A stretch of DNA of 64,000 bases from Peribacillus sp. ACCC06369 (GCF_030348945.1 NZ_JAUCEN010000002.1:5208001-5272000), one strand, 5' to 3'. Positions 17,431 to 27,541 are shown, counted from the first letter of the stretch. Notes: generated by a model not told the origin, from the letters alone. Program-made: numbers and translations.

Positions 17431-17588
17431 GTTAAATCCCTCCCCTTTTACACATTCTTTCCATAAGGAGAGAGATCATACTTCGAGTTTTCCGACAATT
17501 GGTGACACATTCCGCCTTAAAATGGCAGTAAGCATGGCGAATACAAGAGTAGAATCATATTTTGCTATAAGAAAAGTCTTACAGCTTA

Positions 17589-17831
17589 TCAGTCATCACT
17601 AAACATATACGGGAGTTGGTTTGCAAATCCCAGGTAGTCAAGGAAGAAGTTACTAACAACTGAACCTATGGCAACCGTTAATAAAATGTATAAAACCCTG
17701 GCCTTGATGACCGAATTGGATCTTAAGATTTTATCGAAATGTAATGCCTGTAAAGCCCACCAGGTAACTGCAATGAAAAACAAATGTGCAATTATTCCTG
17801 TTAAAGCCTGCTGTCCCATTGCTGAAAACAT
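17589..17831 (-). CDS. ywzB: DUF1146 small membrane protein YwzB
   Basis: An 80-residue protein with two membrane segments (about residues 8-30 and 42-63). The WWALQALHFDKIL motif between them marks the DUF1146/YwzB family. AGGAGGT lies 6 bases before ATG 17831, whereas ATG 17837 would overlap it, so I choose 17831; the open frame extends further to 17951 without support. In B. subtilis ywzB also lies between the atp genes and ywmB; here the nuo operon is inserted between. Function unknown. Confidence 0.82.
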   Translation of the reverse strand: MFSAMGQQALTGIIAHLFFIAVTWWALQALHFDKILRSNSVIKARVLYILLTVAIGSVVSNFFLDYLGFANQLPYMFSDD

Positions 17832-17936
17832 GTACATACCTCCTAAATGACACCCGAACTCTATTCTAACACAAAACTCCTTCGAATTTGGAATATAAAA
17901 GGAAGAATTGCAAAATATCTTTTTAAAACTGTAAAT

Positions 17937-17965
17937 AGAGGCTTGATCCAATGGAACAAGCCTCT
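17937..17965 (-). terminator. Probable terminator of the nuo operon
   Basis: AGAGGCTTG and CAAGCCTCT form a 9-base stem with an 11-base loop, 16 bases after the nuoN stop. The following minus-strand sequence is only moderately T-rich. Confidence 0.6.
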
Positions 17966-17980
17966 GATACAGGCATTATA

Positions 17981-19507
17981 TCATTTACTCGAAATAAAGT
18001 CTGTAAATTCACCAAATTGATCATGAATAAAATCAAAGGCAATATTTGGCGCCACCCCGAAAAGTATGGTGCCTATTACGCAAATGATCAACACTGTGTA
18101 AAGACCCCAACGAATTTTAATGACCTTCTCTGAATGAATGGGTCGGAAAAAGACCTGAACCAATAATCCGAAATAGTATACATAGGACACAATGGTACCT
18201 GCGATCATGATTCCCGCAAGGACAAAATGTCCAGGCTCCGTAATGAATGTTCCAAGGAAAATATTGAGTTTGCCAATGAATCCTGTCGTCCCGGGAATTC
18301 CAGCAAGCGACAGGATAAATACAGTAAATGATATGGCAAGATACGGGGATTTCCTCCCCAGTCCTGCAAGAATGCTAATGTCTTCCGATCCGCTTTGACT
18401 GGAGAGCAGCTGAATGACTGCAAATACACCGATATTCATCAATACATAAGCCAGTAGGTAAAACCAGACTGTATCCAACAGGAAATATCCCCCACCCAAT
18501 GTGGCAACCGCTACAAGGAGATAACCCGCATGGGCGATGCTTGAATAGGCGAACAACCGTTTTAAATTTTGCTGCCTTAACGCAATCACATTTCCAATGA
18601 TGATTGTCAGACCTGCCAATGAAGCTATATAGATATTGTTTTTTTCCAAAAAGTCGAGCGCTCCGAATGTATCACCGGATGCCGTTAGGAACAACGAAAG
18701 AAAAATTCGCAGAATGATGACGAAACCCGCTATTTTCGAAATTACACTTAAGAAGGCTACTACCGGTGTCGGTGCCCCCTCATAGACATCCGGCGCCCAC
18801 ATATGAAAGGGAGCGGCAGCTATCTTGAAGGATAAACCGACAAATACCATGAAGAAAGCGAGGCCCATGATGTATTGCAGCTGACCATCGGTCATCGCAG
18901 CCATCGTCCGGCTCATTTCGCCTAGATTGACAGAACCAGTCACACCATATAAATAGCTCATCCCGAATAAAGTGATCGCCGTGGAAATGCCTCCGTTTAT
19001 CACATACTTCATGGACGCTTCGTTAGACTTCTGATCATGTTTACGCATTCCGACTAGTATATAAGATGAAAGGGAAAGAAGTTCCAGTCCAACGAACAGG
19101 GTTATCAAATCCCCGCTTGAGGACATGACCATCGCTCCAAGCAAAGCGGTCAGGAAAAGATAATAAAATTCCCCCCGATGTTCCCGCAGCCCCTCTTTAG
19201 GTTCATATTCTTCAGCCAGAAGGATGATTAGGCCCGCTCCGAATAATAAGAGTAGCTTAAATGCTTTTGCAAATGAATCTAAACGAAACGTATCGGATAA
19301 GATACTGACTGTATCAAAGGATAGTAAGCTAATCAGTGACAAACATGCCAAAATGATACCGGTTAGCGCGAGCCATGCCAATTTTCTCCGATTAAAGTGC
19401 TTCGGCCAGAATAAATCCAATATCGAAAGAATCATGGCCGTTCCCAGGATGATGAATTCCGGCATCATCGCTCCCCAATCATAAGAAAGCATCGTGTTCA
19501 AATCCAT
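17981..19507 (-). CDS. nuoN: NADH-quinone oxidoreductase subunit N
   Basis: Antiporter-like proton-pumping subunit of complex I, 508 residues with about 14 membrane segments. The proton_antipo core includes SSGDLITLFVGLELLSLSSY (key Glu) and FKIAAAPFHMWAPDVYEGAPTP with the conserved Lys and His. It is the last gene of the operon, 3 bases after nuoM. Together with NuoL and NuoM it makes the three distal pump modules. Length is normal. Confidence 0.95.
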   Translation of the reverse strand: MDLNTMLSYDWGAMMPEFIILGTAMILSILDLFWPKHFNRRKLAWLALTGIILACLSLISLLSFDTVSILSDTFRLDSFAKAFKLLLLFGAGLIILLAEEYEPKEGLREHRGEFYYLFLTALLGAMVMSSSGDLITLFVGLELLSLSSYILVGMRKHDQKSNEASMKYVINGGISTAITLFGMSYLYGVTGSVNLGEMSRTMAAMTDGQLQYIMGLAFFMVFVGLSFKIAAAPFHMWAPDVYEGAPTPVVAFLSVISKIAGFVIILRIFLSLFLTASGDTFGALDFLEKNNIYIASLAGLTIIIGNVIALRQQNLKRLFAYSSIAHAGYLLVAVATLGGGYFLLDTVWFYLLAYVLMNIGVFAVIQLLSSQSGSEDISILAGLGRKSPYLAISFTVFILSLAGIPGTTGFIGKLNIFLGTFITEPGHFVLAGIMIAGTIVSYVYYFGLLVQVFFRPIHSEKVIKIRWGLYTVLIICVIGTILFGVAPNIAFDFIHDQFGEFTDFISSK

Positions 19508-19510
19508 CCT

Positions 19511-21034
19511 TCATCGCCCCCCTAAAGCTAGCATCATGGCTTCAATCGTTCCTTGAAGAGGCCTGCCTAACAAATTTGGGTATACCCCAACAGATATTAT
19601 CAAACCGAGAAGAACCAATGCCGGTACAAGCTCCCAGCCTCTAAGGTCCCGTTTCTCTTTCTCTACCAAGCTATCATTTTTCCCGAAGGTCATCAACATA
19701 ACCGCCCTCAGGATATAGACAGCGGTTAATACCAGCCCGATCACCCCAATTGCTGCAAGCAATGGCTGACTCTTGAATAAGCCAAGAAATACCATGAATT
19801 CACTGATGAAGCCAGACATGCCAGGCAAACCGAGTGAAGCCATCCCGCACGCTAACATAAACCCTGAAAAAACCGGCATCGACTTGGCCAATCCACCAAG
19901 CTTAGGAAGCATGGTGGTTCCCGTCCGCTCATACAACACACCCACCAAGAAAAATAACAAAGCAGCAATTAGCCCATGTGAGATGACTTGAAAGATAGCT
20001 CCCTGAATGCCCGCTTCATTCAAGGCTCCCAGACCCATCATGACGATTCCCATATGCGAGATTGATGAGTATGCTAAAACGAGCTTGAAATCCGTTTGTA
20101 CCAATGCTAGAAATGCACCATATAAAAAACTGAGGACCCCAATCAGGACAACGGTAAAGGCTAAGCTTTTATATTGTTCAGGAAATATCCCCATTCCAAA
20201 CCGGATGATTCCATAAGCCCCTATTTTCAATAGGACACCAGCATGAATCATGACTATGGATGGAGGTGCTTCAGCATGGACCCGCACCATCCAGCTGTGA
20301 AATGGAAATACGGGCAGCTTTATCGCAAATGCAGCGAGAAAGGCCAGGCATAAACCAAACTTCATCGAACCGGATATGGGCGCAAAAAGCGAAACACCAC
20401 CCATTGTCATCATCTGTGTCAATGCCGCAATATTGGTCGTACCTGTCCTGGCAAACAAAATCAAAATGACCACCAATAAAACTGCAGAACCGATGCCATT
20501 ATAAATCAGAAAACTATAAGACGCTTTCTCCCTCTCCAGAAAGCCCCACCTACCAATCAAAAAGAAAGCGGGGATCAAGGTCATTTCAAAAAAGATGAAA
20601 AAAAGGATCAAATTTTCTGCGGTGAAGACACCGAGCATCCCGATCTCCAAAATCAAAAATAACAAATAATACCCTTTCCATTCTTGTTTTATATATATGG
20701 AGGCGATTGCGGCAAGTGAAGAAATGATTGTCGTCAATAATATGAAGATGAGACTTAACCCATCCAGGCCCAACTCAAAGTCAACTGTGAAGAGTTTGGG
20801 ATCATACATCTCCAAATTCCCAAATCTGATCCAATTCAACTTAATGTCAAAGACGGATAGGGCCACTCCCGAATAATATTGACTGCATAGAAAGAACGAT
20901 AGGAAAAGGGGAGGCAGTGTTCCGAAAAAGCCAAATTGTTTAATCGTCCTTTCCTCTTTCTTCGGCATTAGGGCAACCATCACAATGCCCAGCAGCGGTG
21001 AGAACACTAGAAGCGAGAGCAAATAGACATTCAT
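19511..21034 (-). CDS. nuoM: NADH-quinone oxidoreductase subunit M
   Basis: Antiporter-like subunit of complex I, 507 residues with about 14 membrane segments. Diagnostic stretches are FFIFFEMTLIPAFFLIGRWG (the proton-path Glu) and FAIKLPVFPFHSWMVRVHAEAPP with the discontinuous-helix Lys. It overlaps nuoL by four bases (ATGA), implying coupled translation. Normal length; no anomalies seen. Confidence 0.95.
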   Translation of the reverse strand: MNVYLLSLLVFSPLLGIVMVALMPKKEERTIKQFGFFGTLPPLFLSFFLCSQYYSGVALSVFDIKLNWIRFGNLEMYDPKLFTVDFELGLDGLSLIFILLTTIISSLAAIASIYIKQEWKGYYLLFLILEIGMLGVFTAENLILFFIFFEMTLIPAFFLIGRWGFLEREKASYSFLIYNGIGSAVLLVVILILFARTGTTNIAALTQMMTMGGVSLFAPISGSMKFGLCLAFLAAFAIKLPVFPFHSWMVRVHAEAPPSIVMIHAGVLLKIGAYGIIRFGMGIFPEQYKSLAFTVVLIGVLSFLYGAFLALVQTDFKLVLAYSSISHMGIVMMGLGALNEAGIQGAIFQVISHGLIAALLFFLVGVLYERTGTTMLPKLGGLAKSMPVFSGFMLACGMASLGLPGMSGFISEFMVFLGLFKSQPLLAAIGVIGLVLTAVYILRAVMLMTFGKNDSLVEKEKRDLRGWELVPALVLLGLIISVGVYPNLLGRPLQGTIEAMMLALGGR

Positions 21035-22902
21035 CTTAGATACCCCCCAGTTACTGCAAAAATCACCAATAGTACCGCAAGTCCCAGAAAGGCTATCATG
21101 CCATATTGCTGTACCTGTCCCGTTTGCAGTTTAGACCCTAATTTCCCCAATCCCTCTATTGAACTTGTTACGGTGGATACCAAGCCACCGACAACGAACC
21201 TTTCAAAATAAGATAGGAAAATACTAAAGCCTTTGATTGCATAGCCTGCTGTGAAATGGTAAATCTCATCAATATAATACTTATTTTCCAAAACTCTATA
21301 TAACTCGGAGTTTTCCTTGACAAGCCATACCCGAGGTAACTTCTTTTTAGCGTATATCATATATGCAAGGAATATTCCGGCAAGTGATACAAGCACAGCC
21401 ATGAACATTATCCAAACTGGTCCCTCACTATGGCTGGCTCCTAGAAGAGTTTCATTTCCCTCCACAAGCCACTCTCCCAGGAAAGTCCCAAACCATGGTG
21501 TTTGGATATACCCACTGATTACAGCAAGCAATGCCAATACAAGCATGGGAATTAACATGATGGAAGGTGAGTCCTTAACCTGTTTTACTTGACTGCGTGA
21601 ATCTCCTGCAAACATCATGAAAAACAGCCGGAACATATAAAACGCGGTTAAAAAGGAAGTAATCACCGCAAGTCCAAACAACACATAATTGCCGTTCTCC
21701 CAGGCTGCCATTAGAATTTCATCTTTACTGAAAAAACCCGAGAGCAAGGGGAACCCTGATATCGCCAAAGTTCCAGTCAAGAACAGCGGCCCTGTCCAAT
21801 TCAATTTCCCCCATAATCCACCCATCTCTTCTATATCCTGTGTATGTATAGCATGAATAACACTGCCTGCTGCCAAAAACAGCAATGCTTTAAAAAAGGC
21901 ATGGGTCATTAAATGAAACACACCCGCCACATATCCAGCAGTCCCCAAAGCAAGCATCATAAAACCAAGCTGAGAGATTGTCGAATAGGCCAATACCCGC
22001 TTAACATCCTTTTGCACAATAGCGATGCTTGCGGCAAATATGGCTGTAAATCCACCTGTTATTGCTACGACTTGCATCGCCGCTTCACTAGCGACGAATA
22101 ACGGAAACATGGTCGCCACCAGGTATACCCCTGCAGCAACCATGGTTGCTGCGTGAATCAATGCGGAAACCGGAGTCGGTCCCTCCATTGCATCCGGAAG
22201 CCATGTGTGTAGTGGAAATTGTCCAGACTTCCCAACCGCACCGATAAAAATCAAAATAGCGATCAAAGTCAGTCTTTCATTTGATATCACGCCTGATTGA
22301 ATGGCTTGAAAGATCTCTCCAAATTCAAAGCTTCCCGTTTCCCAGAATAGTAGAATGATGCCGATTAAGAGCCCTACATCCCCAATCCTGGTCATGATGA
22401 ATGCCTTCTTCGCTGCATTCTTGGCTTCCAGTTTATAAAAGTAAAACCCAATAAGCAGGAAAGATCCCACCCCGACCAATTCCCAGAAGATATAAAGCTG
22501 TAGCAAATTTGGTGCCATGACAAGTCCAAGCATGGCAAAGGTGAAGAAGCCCAGATAAGCATAAAAAATGGAGAATCGCACTTCACCCTTCATATACCCC
22601 TTCGAATATATCTGGACAAGCAGGCTGACAAGTGAAACGATCACGAGCATCAAGGCATTAAGCTGGTTGATTTCAAACCCCGCTGTAAGTTGCGTCCCCC
22701 CAAAGGAAAGCCAATCTATCGATATTTTATAAGTAGGTTCTTTAAATCGTTCCACCAAGGTAAGCAGCGATAGAACCAACGAAGCCATTGTACATATTAT
22801 TCCTATAAAGGCCCCTCGTTCCCGCAACCGCCCACCCGATAGAAGCAGAACCAGAAACGTGACGAGTGGAAAGATCGGTATGAGCCAAGCGTTCTCCATC
22901 AT
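21031..22902 (-). CDS. nuoL: NADH-quinone oxidoreductase subunit L
   Basis: Largest antiporter-like subunit of complex I, 623 residues with about 16 membrane segments and a long C-terminal amphipathic region that in known structures runs along the membrane arm. FWELVGVGSFLLIGFYF and GKSGQFPLHTWLPDAMEGPTP carry the conserved Glu, Lys and His. Two ATGs stand in tandem at the start (22902 and 22899). The presence of NuoKJ upstream and NuoMN downstream supports a true complex I rather than an Mrp antiporter. Confidence 0.95.
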   Translation of the reverse strand: MMENAWLIPIFPLVTFLVLLLSGGRLRERGAFIGIICTMASLVLSLLTLVERFKEPTYKISIDWLSFGGTQLTAGFEINQLNALMLVIVSLVSLLVQIYSKGYMKGEVRFSIFYAYLGFFTFAMLGLVMAPNLLQLYIFWELVGVGSFLLIGFYFYKLEAKNAAKKAFIMTRIGDVGLLIGIILLFWETGSFEFGEIFQAIQSGVISNERLTLIAILIFIGAVGKSGQFPLHTWLPDAMEGPTPVSALIHAATMVAAGVYLVATMFPLFVASEAAMQVVAITGGFTAIFAASIAIVQKDVKRVLAYSTISQLGFMMLALGTAGYVAGVFHLMTHAFFKALLFLAAGSVIHAIHTQDIEEMGGLWGKLNWTGPLFLTGTLAISGFPLLSGFFSKDEILMAAWENGNYVLFGLAVITSFLTAFYMFRLFFMMFAGDSRSQVKQVKDSPSIMLIPMLVLALLAVISGYIQTPWFGTFLGEWLVEGNETLLGASHSEGPVWIMFMAVLVSLAGIFLAYMIYAKKKLPRVWLVKENSELYRVLENKYYIDEIYHFTAGYAIKGFSIFLSYFERFVVGGLVSTVTSSIEGLGKLGSKLQTGQVQQYGMIAFLGLAVLLVIFAVTGGYLR

Positions 22903-22936
22903 CGTATCAAATCCCCTTCTTCATTTATATAAACCT

Positions 22937-23251
22937 TCAATGCTTCATAATATCCATTTCATCGACATTGACCGTCTTCCGATTCCGATAAAGGGACATT
23001 AATATAGCCAGCCCTACAGCTGCCTCGGCCGCAGCGATCGTAATCGTGAATAATGAAAACACTTGACCCGTAATGGATGGCGTTACACCGAATTTACTGA
23101 AGGCAACTAAATTGATATTAGCAGCGTTCAGCATCAGCTCGATTGAAATCAAAACAATGACCGCATTTCTCTTCGTCAAAGCGCCATACAGTCCTATACA
23201 AAATAAAACGAGTGCCAATACAAGATAAGCCGACAAGGGAACTCCCGTCAT
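22937..23251 (-). CDS. nuoK: NADH-quinone oxidoreductase subunit K
   Basis: A 104-residue subunit with three membrane segments. It has the two conserved buried Glu residues, in [16 protein letters not shown] and [11 protein letters not shown], that form the central proton path. The start overlaps the nuoJ stop by four bases. Homologous to MrpC, but the surrounding nuo genes make complex I the only reasonable assignment. Confidence 0.95.
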   Translation of the reverse strand: MTGVPLSAYLVLALVLFCIGLYGALTKRNAVIVLISIELMLNAANINLVAFSKFGVTPSITGQVFSLFTITIAAAEAAVGLAILMSLYRNRKTVNVDEMDIMKH

Positions 23252-23766
23252 GATCGATCTCCCTCCCCATCATCTTTTTTAGCCAATACAATGGCGCCGA
23301 CAAGAGCAACAAGCAGTAGTACCGACATTGCTTCAAATGGAATGACATATTTTGAAAAAAGTTCGATTCCTATTTGTTTTGTATTATCCTCATGCAAGGC
23401 GGTTGGCTGTACAGGGATATCCAGATTATAAATACCCAGGTAAACCGCCACGGCGAATCCAGCAATAGCTGCCAGCAATGAGAATCTCCCCCAGCCCCCT
23501 TTAACGGGTTCATCACTTTCTTGGTGTTTAGTGAGCATAATTCCAAATAACATCACGATCGTTATTGCCCCTGAATAAATAAGGATCTGGACAATGGCGA
23601 CGAACTCAGCCGAAAGCAACATATAAATTCCAGCAATGCTCAAGAAAGTAAAAACGAGTGCAATTACCATGTGGACCACTTTTGTTAAGGTAATTAACAG
23701 CACCCCGCCTAATATGGCGACGAGTGCCAAACCAAAAAAGGCAATTAATTCACCGGACAAACTCAT
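23248..23766 (-). CDS. nuoJ: NADH-quinone oxidoreductase subunit J
   Basis: A 172-residue subunit with five membrane segments. The third carries [22 protein letters not shown], including the conserved Tyr and the pi-bulge Gly region of NuoJ. Four-base overlaps with nuoI upstream and nuoK downstream suggest tight translational coupling. The C-terminal tail [10 protein letters not shown] is hydrophilic. Confidence 0.95.
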   Translation of the reverse strand: MSLSGELIAFFGLALVAILGGVLLITLTKVVHMVIALVFTFLSIAGIYMLLSAEFVAIVQILIYSGAITIVMLFGIMLTKHQESDEPVKGGWGRFSLLAAIAGFAVAVYLGIYNLDIPVQPTALHEDNTKQIGIELFSKYVIPFEAMSVLLLVALVGAIVLAKKDDGEGDRS

Positions 23767-24182
23767 ACTTTATTCACCTTCCGGATATTTTCATCATTTT
23801 CATCAAGCCACTCCAGATTTTTAAATAAATGATCACGGCTATACTCCGCCAGCTCAAATTGATTCGTCATCACGATTGCTTCTGTCGGGCATACCTCCGT
23901 ACATAAATCACACAAAATGCAAATCTCGAAATTAATGTCATACGTATCAATGATTTTACCTTTTTTTGACGGGTCCGGATGTTTTTTACCAGTTAATTGA
24001 ATACAATCCGTTGGACAAATCGTCACGCATTGATTGCATACAATACACTTTTCAGGATAAAACTTTTGGATTCCGCGGAATCGGTCAGGGAGCGGCAGCG
24101 GCTCATTCGGGTAGTCATAGGTCACTTTTTTCCTCGTCAAGTTCTTTAATGTATAGGTTAAACCTTTTGCTAAACCAAGCAT
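23763..24182 (-). CDS. nuoI: NADH-quinone oxidoreductase subunit I, 2x[4Fe-4S] ferredoxin type
   Basis: Peripheral-arm subunit that relays electrons to the terminal cluster. Two complete CxxCxxCxxxCP motifs are present, with cysteines at 46/49/52/56 and 88/91/94/98, so both N6a and N6b type clusters can form. In an enzyme without NuoEFG it could be the entry point for electrons from a reduced ferredoxin or another donor; that is inference. 139 residues, normal length. Confidence 0.96.
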   Translation of the reverse strand: MLGLAKGLTYTLKNLTRKKVTYDYPNEPLPLPDRFRGIQKFYPEKCIVCNQCVTICPTDCIQLTGKKHPDPSKKGKIIDTYDINFEICILCDLCTEVCPTEAIVMTNQFELAEYSRDHLFKNLEWLDENDENIRKVNKV

Positions 24183-24215
24183 ATAAATCCCTCGCTTTCT
24201 GACCAGCTTAAGTTT

Positions 24216-25223
24216 TTAAAAAAGGTTAATTAATTCTTTTATAAGTGCCGTCAAAAATATATTTGCCAATGCAACCGGAAGCAGCACTTTCCATCCGAAC
24301 TCCATCAATTGATCTGCCCTTATACGAGGAAAAGTCACACGGATCCAGACCAATACATAGAAAACAACACTAAACTTGAGACCGAACCAGATGGCCGCCG
24401 GAATAAAATCCAAAAACGGAATAGAATTCCATCCCCCTAAAAATAATACAGTGGTTAGCGTGGCCATTGCAAACATATACACATATTCGGATAACATAAA
24501 GAAGGCCCAACGAAATCCAGAGTATTCAACATGATAGCCTGCAACAAGTTCGGATTCCGCTTCCGGCAGGTCAAAAGGAACCCTGTTCAACTCGGCAACC
24601 GATGCAATAAAAAACACGATAAACGCAATCGGCTGAAGAAAAATGAACCAAACCTTCTCCTGGGCTGCAACTATTTCATTCAAGTTTAAACTGCCTGTTA
24701 AGAGGACGATTCCCACTAGTGACATCACCAACGGGATTTCATAAGATATCATTTGCGCGGCTGCCCTCATTCCGCCAATCAAAGAATATTTATTATTGGA
24801 TGCCCAACCCGCAGTGACGATGCCGATGGTCGATATGCCGGAAATGGCAATATAATATAGCAGTCCAATACCTATATCAGCAAATTGGAAGGCATCGGTG
24901 AACGGCAAGGTGGCAAGGACCATGAAAGCCGGAGCAAAAGCAATTACTGGAGCTAATATATATAGCGGCTTATCGGCTTTTTTTGGTATTGTATCTTCCT
25001 TGATCAGAAGTTTCAAAACATCGGCAACGGTCTGTAAGAGACCCCATTTCCCCCCAATTTGGTTGGGACCGACACGCATCTGCATAAACCCCATGATTTT
25101 TCGCTCTGATAGGATTCCATAGGTTACGAACCCTAATACAACGAATAGCAGCAGGACTGCCAAACCAAAAAAGATGCCAAAATTCAGTAGGCTAGGAGTG
25201 GATTGGAGCAAATCCTTGATCAT
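24216..25223 (-). CDS. nuoH: NADH-quinone oxidoreductase subunit H
   Basis: Membrane subunit that links the peripheral arm to the proton pumps and lines the quinone tunnel, 335 residues with eight membrane segments. RKIMGFMQMRVGPNQIGGKWGLLQ and LNRVPFDLPEAESELVAGYHVE contain the conserved quinone-channel Arg and Glu residues (only parts of these stretches are needed for diagnosis). It follows nuoD without a gap. This organism has no nuoG between D and H, where most proteobacteria carry it. Confidence 0.95.
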   Translation of the reverse strand: MIKDLLQSTPSLLNFGIFFGLAVLLLFVVLGFVTYGILSERKIMGFMQMRVGPNQIGGKWGLLQTVADVLKLLIKEDTIPKKADKPLYILAPVIAFAPAFMVLATLPFTDAFQFADIGIGLLYYIAISGISTIGIVTAGWASNNKYSLIGGMRAAAQMISYEIPLVMSLVGIVLLTGSLNLNEIVAAQEKVWFIFLQPIAFIVFFIASVAELNRVPFDLPEAESELVAGYHVEYSGFRWAFFMLSEYVYMFAMATLTTVLFLGGWNSIPFLDFIPAAIWFGLKFSVVFYVLVWIRVTFPRIRADQLMEFGWKVLLPVALANIFLTALIKELINLF

Positions 25224-26321
25224 TTATCCATCCACCTCCCCTAGAACGATATCGATTGCACCTAATATCGTTATCAAGTTCGCCATATTTTCCCCTTCCA
25301 ATAATTTCGGAAGAATCTGCAGATTATAAAATGAAGGTCTGCGAAATTTCAAACGATATGGCTCCTTTTTCCCTTCACTCGCGATATAACAGCCGATTTC
25401 CCCTCTTGGTGATTCAATACGGACAAATGCTTCACCCTTAGGAACCTTTATTATTTTTGGGACCTTAGCAAGAACCGGCCCTTCTGGAAATTGCTCAACC
25501 GCCTGCTCAATGATTTTCAGTGATTCTTCGATTTCCTCCATTCTACAGTGATAGCGAGAAAAGGCATCACCCTCTTCCCTTGTAGGAACATCAAAGGTGA
25601 ACCTGTCATAAATGGAATATGGTTCATTTTTCCGTAAATCCCATTTCACGCCTGTACACCTTAAGTTGGCACCGCTAAGCGAATACTGCAAAGCTTCTTC
25701 TTTCGTATAGATGCCCACCCCTCTAACCCGGTTAACAAAGATTTCATTCCCTGTTACTAACTCATGGTAACCGGCAAGCTGCTCCCTCATATAAGGAACA
25801 AACTCGGCCACCTTCGCAATCCAGTCATCAGGAGCATCCCATTTCACACCTCCGACACGCATATAATTGAATGTAAGACGTGCTCCTGACAATTCAGTCA
25901 ATAAGTTAACGATCATTTCACGTTCTCGAAAAGCGTATAGGAAAGGGCTCGTCGCACCTATATCAAGCAAGTATGTACCCCACCAGACAAGGTGGCTTGC
26001 GACTCTGCCCAATTCCATGGCAATTACGCGCAAATATTCTGCCCTTTCGGGGATTTCCACCCCCATCATTGTTTCAACAGCATGGCAAAGCACATAATTA
26101 TTTGTCATTGCGGCTAGATAATCGAGTCGATCGGTGTATGGAATTATTTGTGTATATTGCAGATTTTCCGCTAGTTTTTCAGTACCGCGATGCAGATACC
26201 CAATGACTGGGGTAGCCTCTTTTATAATTTCACCGTCAATCTTGATGACAAGCCGAAAAACACCATGTGTACTCGGATGCTGCGGCCCGACATTGAGAAG
26301 CATTTCTTCGGTCCTTAACAT
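25224..26321 (-). CDS. nuoD: NADH-quinone oxidoreductase subunit D
   Basis: The 49-kDa-type subunit, 365 residues, related to the large subunit of NiFe hydrogenases but without the metal-binding cysteines. NVGPQHPSTHGVFRL near the N-terminus provides the quinone-site His, and the C-terminus ends IDIVLGEVDG. It interacts with NuoB at the quinone pocket. It is separate from nuoC (5-base gap), not fused as in E. coli. Length is slightly short compared with proteobacteria but typical for Bacillus. Confidence 0.95.
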   Translation of the reverse strand: MLRTEEMLLNVGPQHPSTHGVFRLVIKIDGEIIKEATPVIGYLHRGTEKLAENLQYTQIIPYTDRLDYLAAMTNNYVLCHAVETMMGVEIPERAEYLRVIAMELGRVASHLVWWGTYLLDIGATSPFLYAFREREMIVNLLTELSGARLTFNYMRVGGVKWDAPDDWIAKVAEFVPYMREQLAGYHELVTGNEIFVNRVRGVGIYTKEEALQYSLSGANLRCTGVKWDLRKNEPYSIYDRFTFDVPTREEGDAFSRYHCRMEEIEESLKIIEQAVEQFPEGPVLAKVPKIIKVPKGEAFVRIESPRGEIGCYIASEGKKEPYRLKFRRPSFYNLQILPKLLEGENMANLITILGAIDIVLGEVDG

Positions 26322-26326
26322 TGGGC

Positions 26327-27541
26327 TTACACCTCCACATCATAAGGCTGATAATCTTTTCTAAGGGGATACCCTTTCCAATCATCACCAAGTAAAATCC
26401 GCTTTAAGTCAGGATGTTCTTGAAAATTAATACCTAATAAATCGTAAGCCTCACATTCCGGCCAATTTGCACCTGGCCATAATGGTGCCAATGATGGAAT
26501 AACGGGAGAATCCCTATCCAGCTTCACCTTTAAGGCAACCGACTGGTTCATATTGAACGAATGCAAATGTACATAAATTTCCATATGGGATTCAAAATCC
26601 GTTCCATGAAGTTCCGATAAATATGAAAAGTTAAGCTGTTCATCATACCGCAGAAATTTTGCTATTGAGAAATATGTATCCGGATTAGCCACTAAAGTGG
26701 GTACATCTTTTGATAGTCTATTAATATAGTGGTCTATTAATGCCTCTTGCCCTACATGCCTTTCAATAGCATGAATAATTTGATCGAGTTTGGACTGGTT
26801 TGGAGAAAGATCATCTGGGGTGATAACTTCCTTGCTTTCCTTTACAGCAGTTCTGGCCTTCGCAACAGCAGCGGCTTTCGCCTTGGCCGCTGCAATAGCC
26901 TTTGCCTTCGCAGTTTCAAGATCATCACCATTATCCCTTGATTCCTTTCGGGCCAATGCTGCCGCCTTCGCTTTGGCCGCTGCCGCTGCCTTTTGCTTCG
27001 CTACGTCCATTTCTCCTTCCGGTTTTTCCATCCCTTCCTCTTTCGCCTGTTTTCGGGCCAATGCTGCTGCCTTCGCCTTGGCTGCTGCCGCTTCCTTTTG
27101 CTTCGCTAAATCGGTTTCTCCTTCCGGATTCTCCGTCCCTTCTTCTTTCGCCTGTTTTCGGGCCAATGCTGCCGCCTTCGCTTTGGCCGCTGCCGCTGCC
27201 TTTTGCTTCGCTACGTCCATTTCTCCTTCCGGTTTTTCCGTCCCTTCCTCTTTCGCCTGTTTTCGGGCCAGTGCTACAGCCTTCGCCGCTGCCGCTGCCT
27301 TTTGCTTCGCTAAATCGGTTTCTCCTTCCGGATTCTCCGTCCCTTCTTCTTTCGCCTGTTTTCGGGCCAGTGCTGCTGCCTTCGCCTTGGCTGCTGCCGC
27401 TGCCTTTTGCTTCGCTAAATCGGTTTCTCCTTCCGGATTCTCCGTCCCTTCCACTTTCGCCTGTTTTCGGGCCAGTGCTACAGCCTTCGCCTTCGCCGCT
27501 GCCGCTGCCTTTTGTTTCGCTAAGTCTTGCTTTTCACTCAT
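26327..27541 (-). CDS. nuoC: NADH-quinone oxidoreductase subunit C with an Ala/Lys repeat N-terminus
   Basis: The C-terminal part (about residues 245-404) is a normal 30-kDa NuoC domain, ending with WPECEAYDLLGINFQEHPDL and YPLRKDYQP. Ahead of it are five tandem 35-residue units and a partial sixth (residues 6-199) of the form DLAKQKAAAAAKAKAAALAR followed by KQAKEEGTENPEGET, then a further Ala/Lys stretch. NuoC is usually 150-230 residues, so about half of this 404-residue protein is added repeat, predicted helical and charged. ATG 27541 follows the nuoB stop immediately. I cannot tell whether the extension is functional or simply tolerated on the peripheral arm. Confidence 0.93.
   Translation of the reverse strand: MSEKQDLAKQKAAAAAKAKAVALARKQAKVEGTENPEGETDLAKQKAAAAAKAKAAALARKQAKEEGTENPEGETDLAKQKAAAAAKAVALARKQAKEEGTEKPEGEMDVAKQKAAAAAKAKAAALARKQAKEEGTENPEGETDLAKQKEAAAAKAKAAALARKQAKEEGMEKPEGEMDVAKQKAAAAAKAKAAALARKESRDNGDDLETAKAKAIAAAKAKAAAVAKARTAVKESKEVITPDDLSPNQSKLDQIIHAIERHVGQEALIDHYINRLSKDVPTLVANPDTYFSIAKFLRYDEQLNFSYLSELHGTDFESHMEIYVHLHSFNMNQSVALKVKLDRDSPVIPSLAPLWPGANWPECEAYDLLGINFQEHPDLKRILLGDDWKGYPLRKDYQPYDVEV
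26942..27526 (-). repeat. 105-bp in-frame tandem repeats in nuoC
   Basis: Five near-identical units of about 105 bases (35 codons) plus a partial sixth. One unit lacks six bases. Units alternate between ENPEGET and EKPEGEM endings, which suggests that duplication copied pairs of units. Variation at third positions is low, pointing to recent slippage or unequal recombination. Confidence 0.9.
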
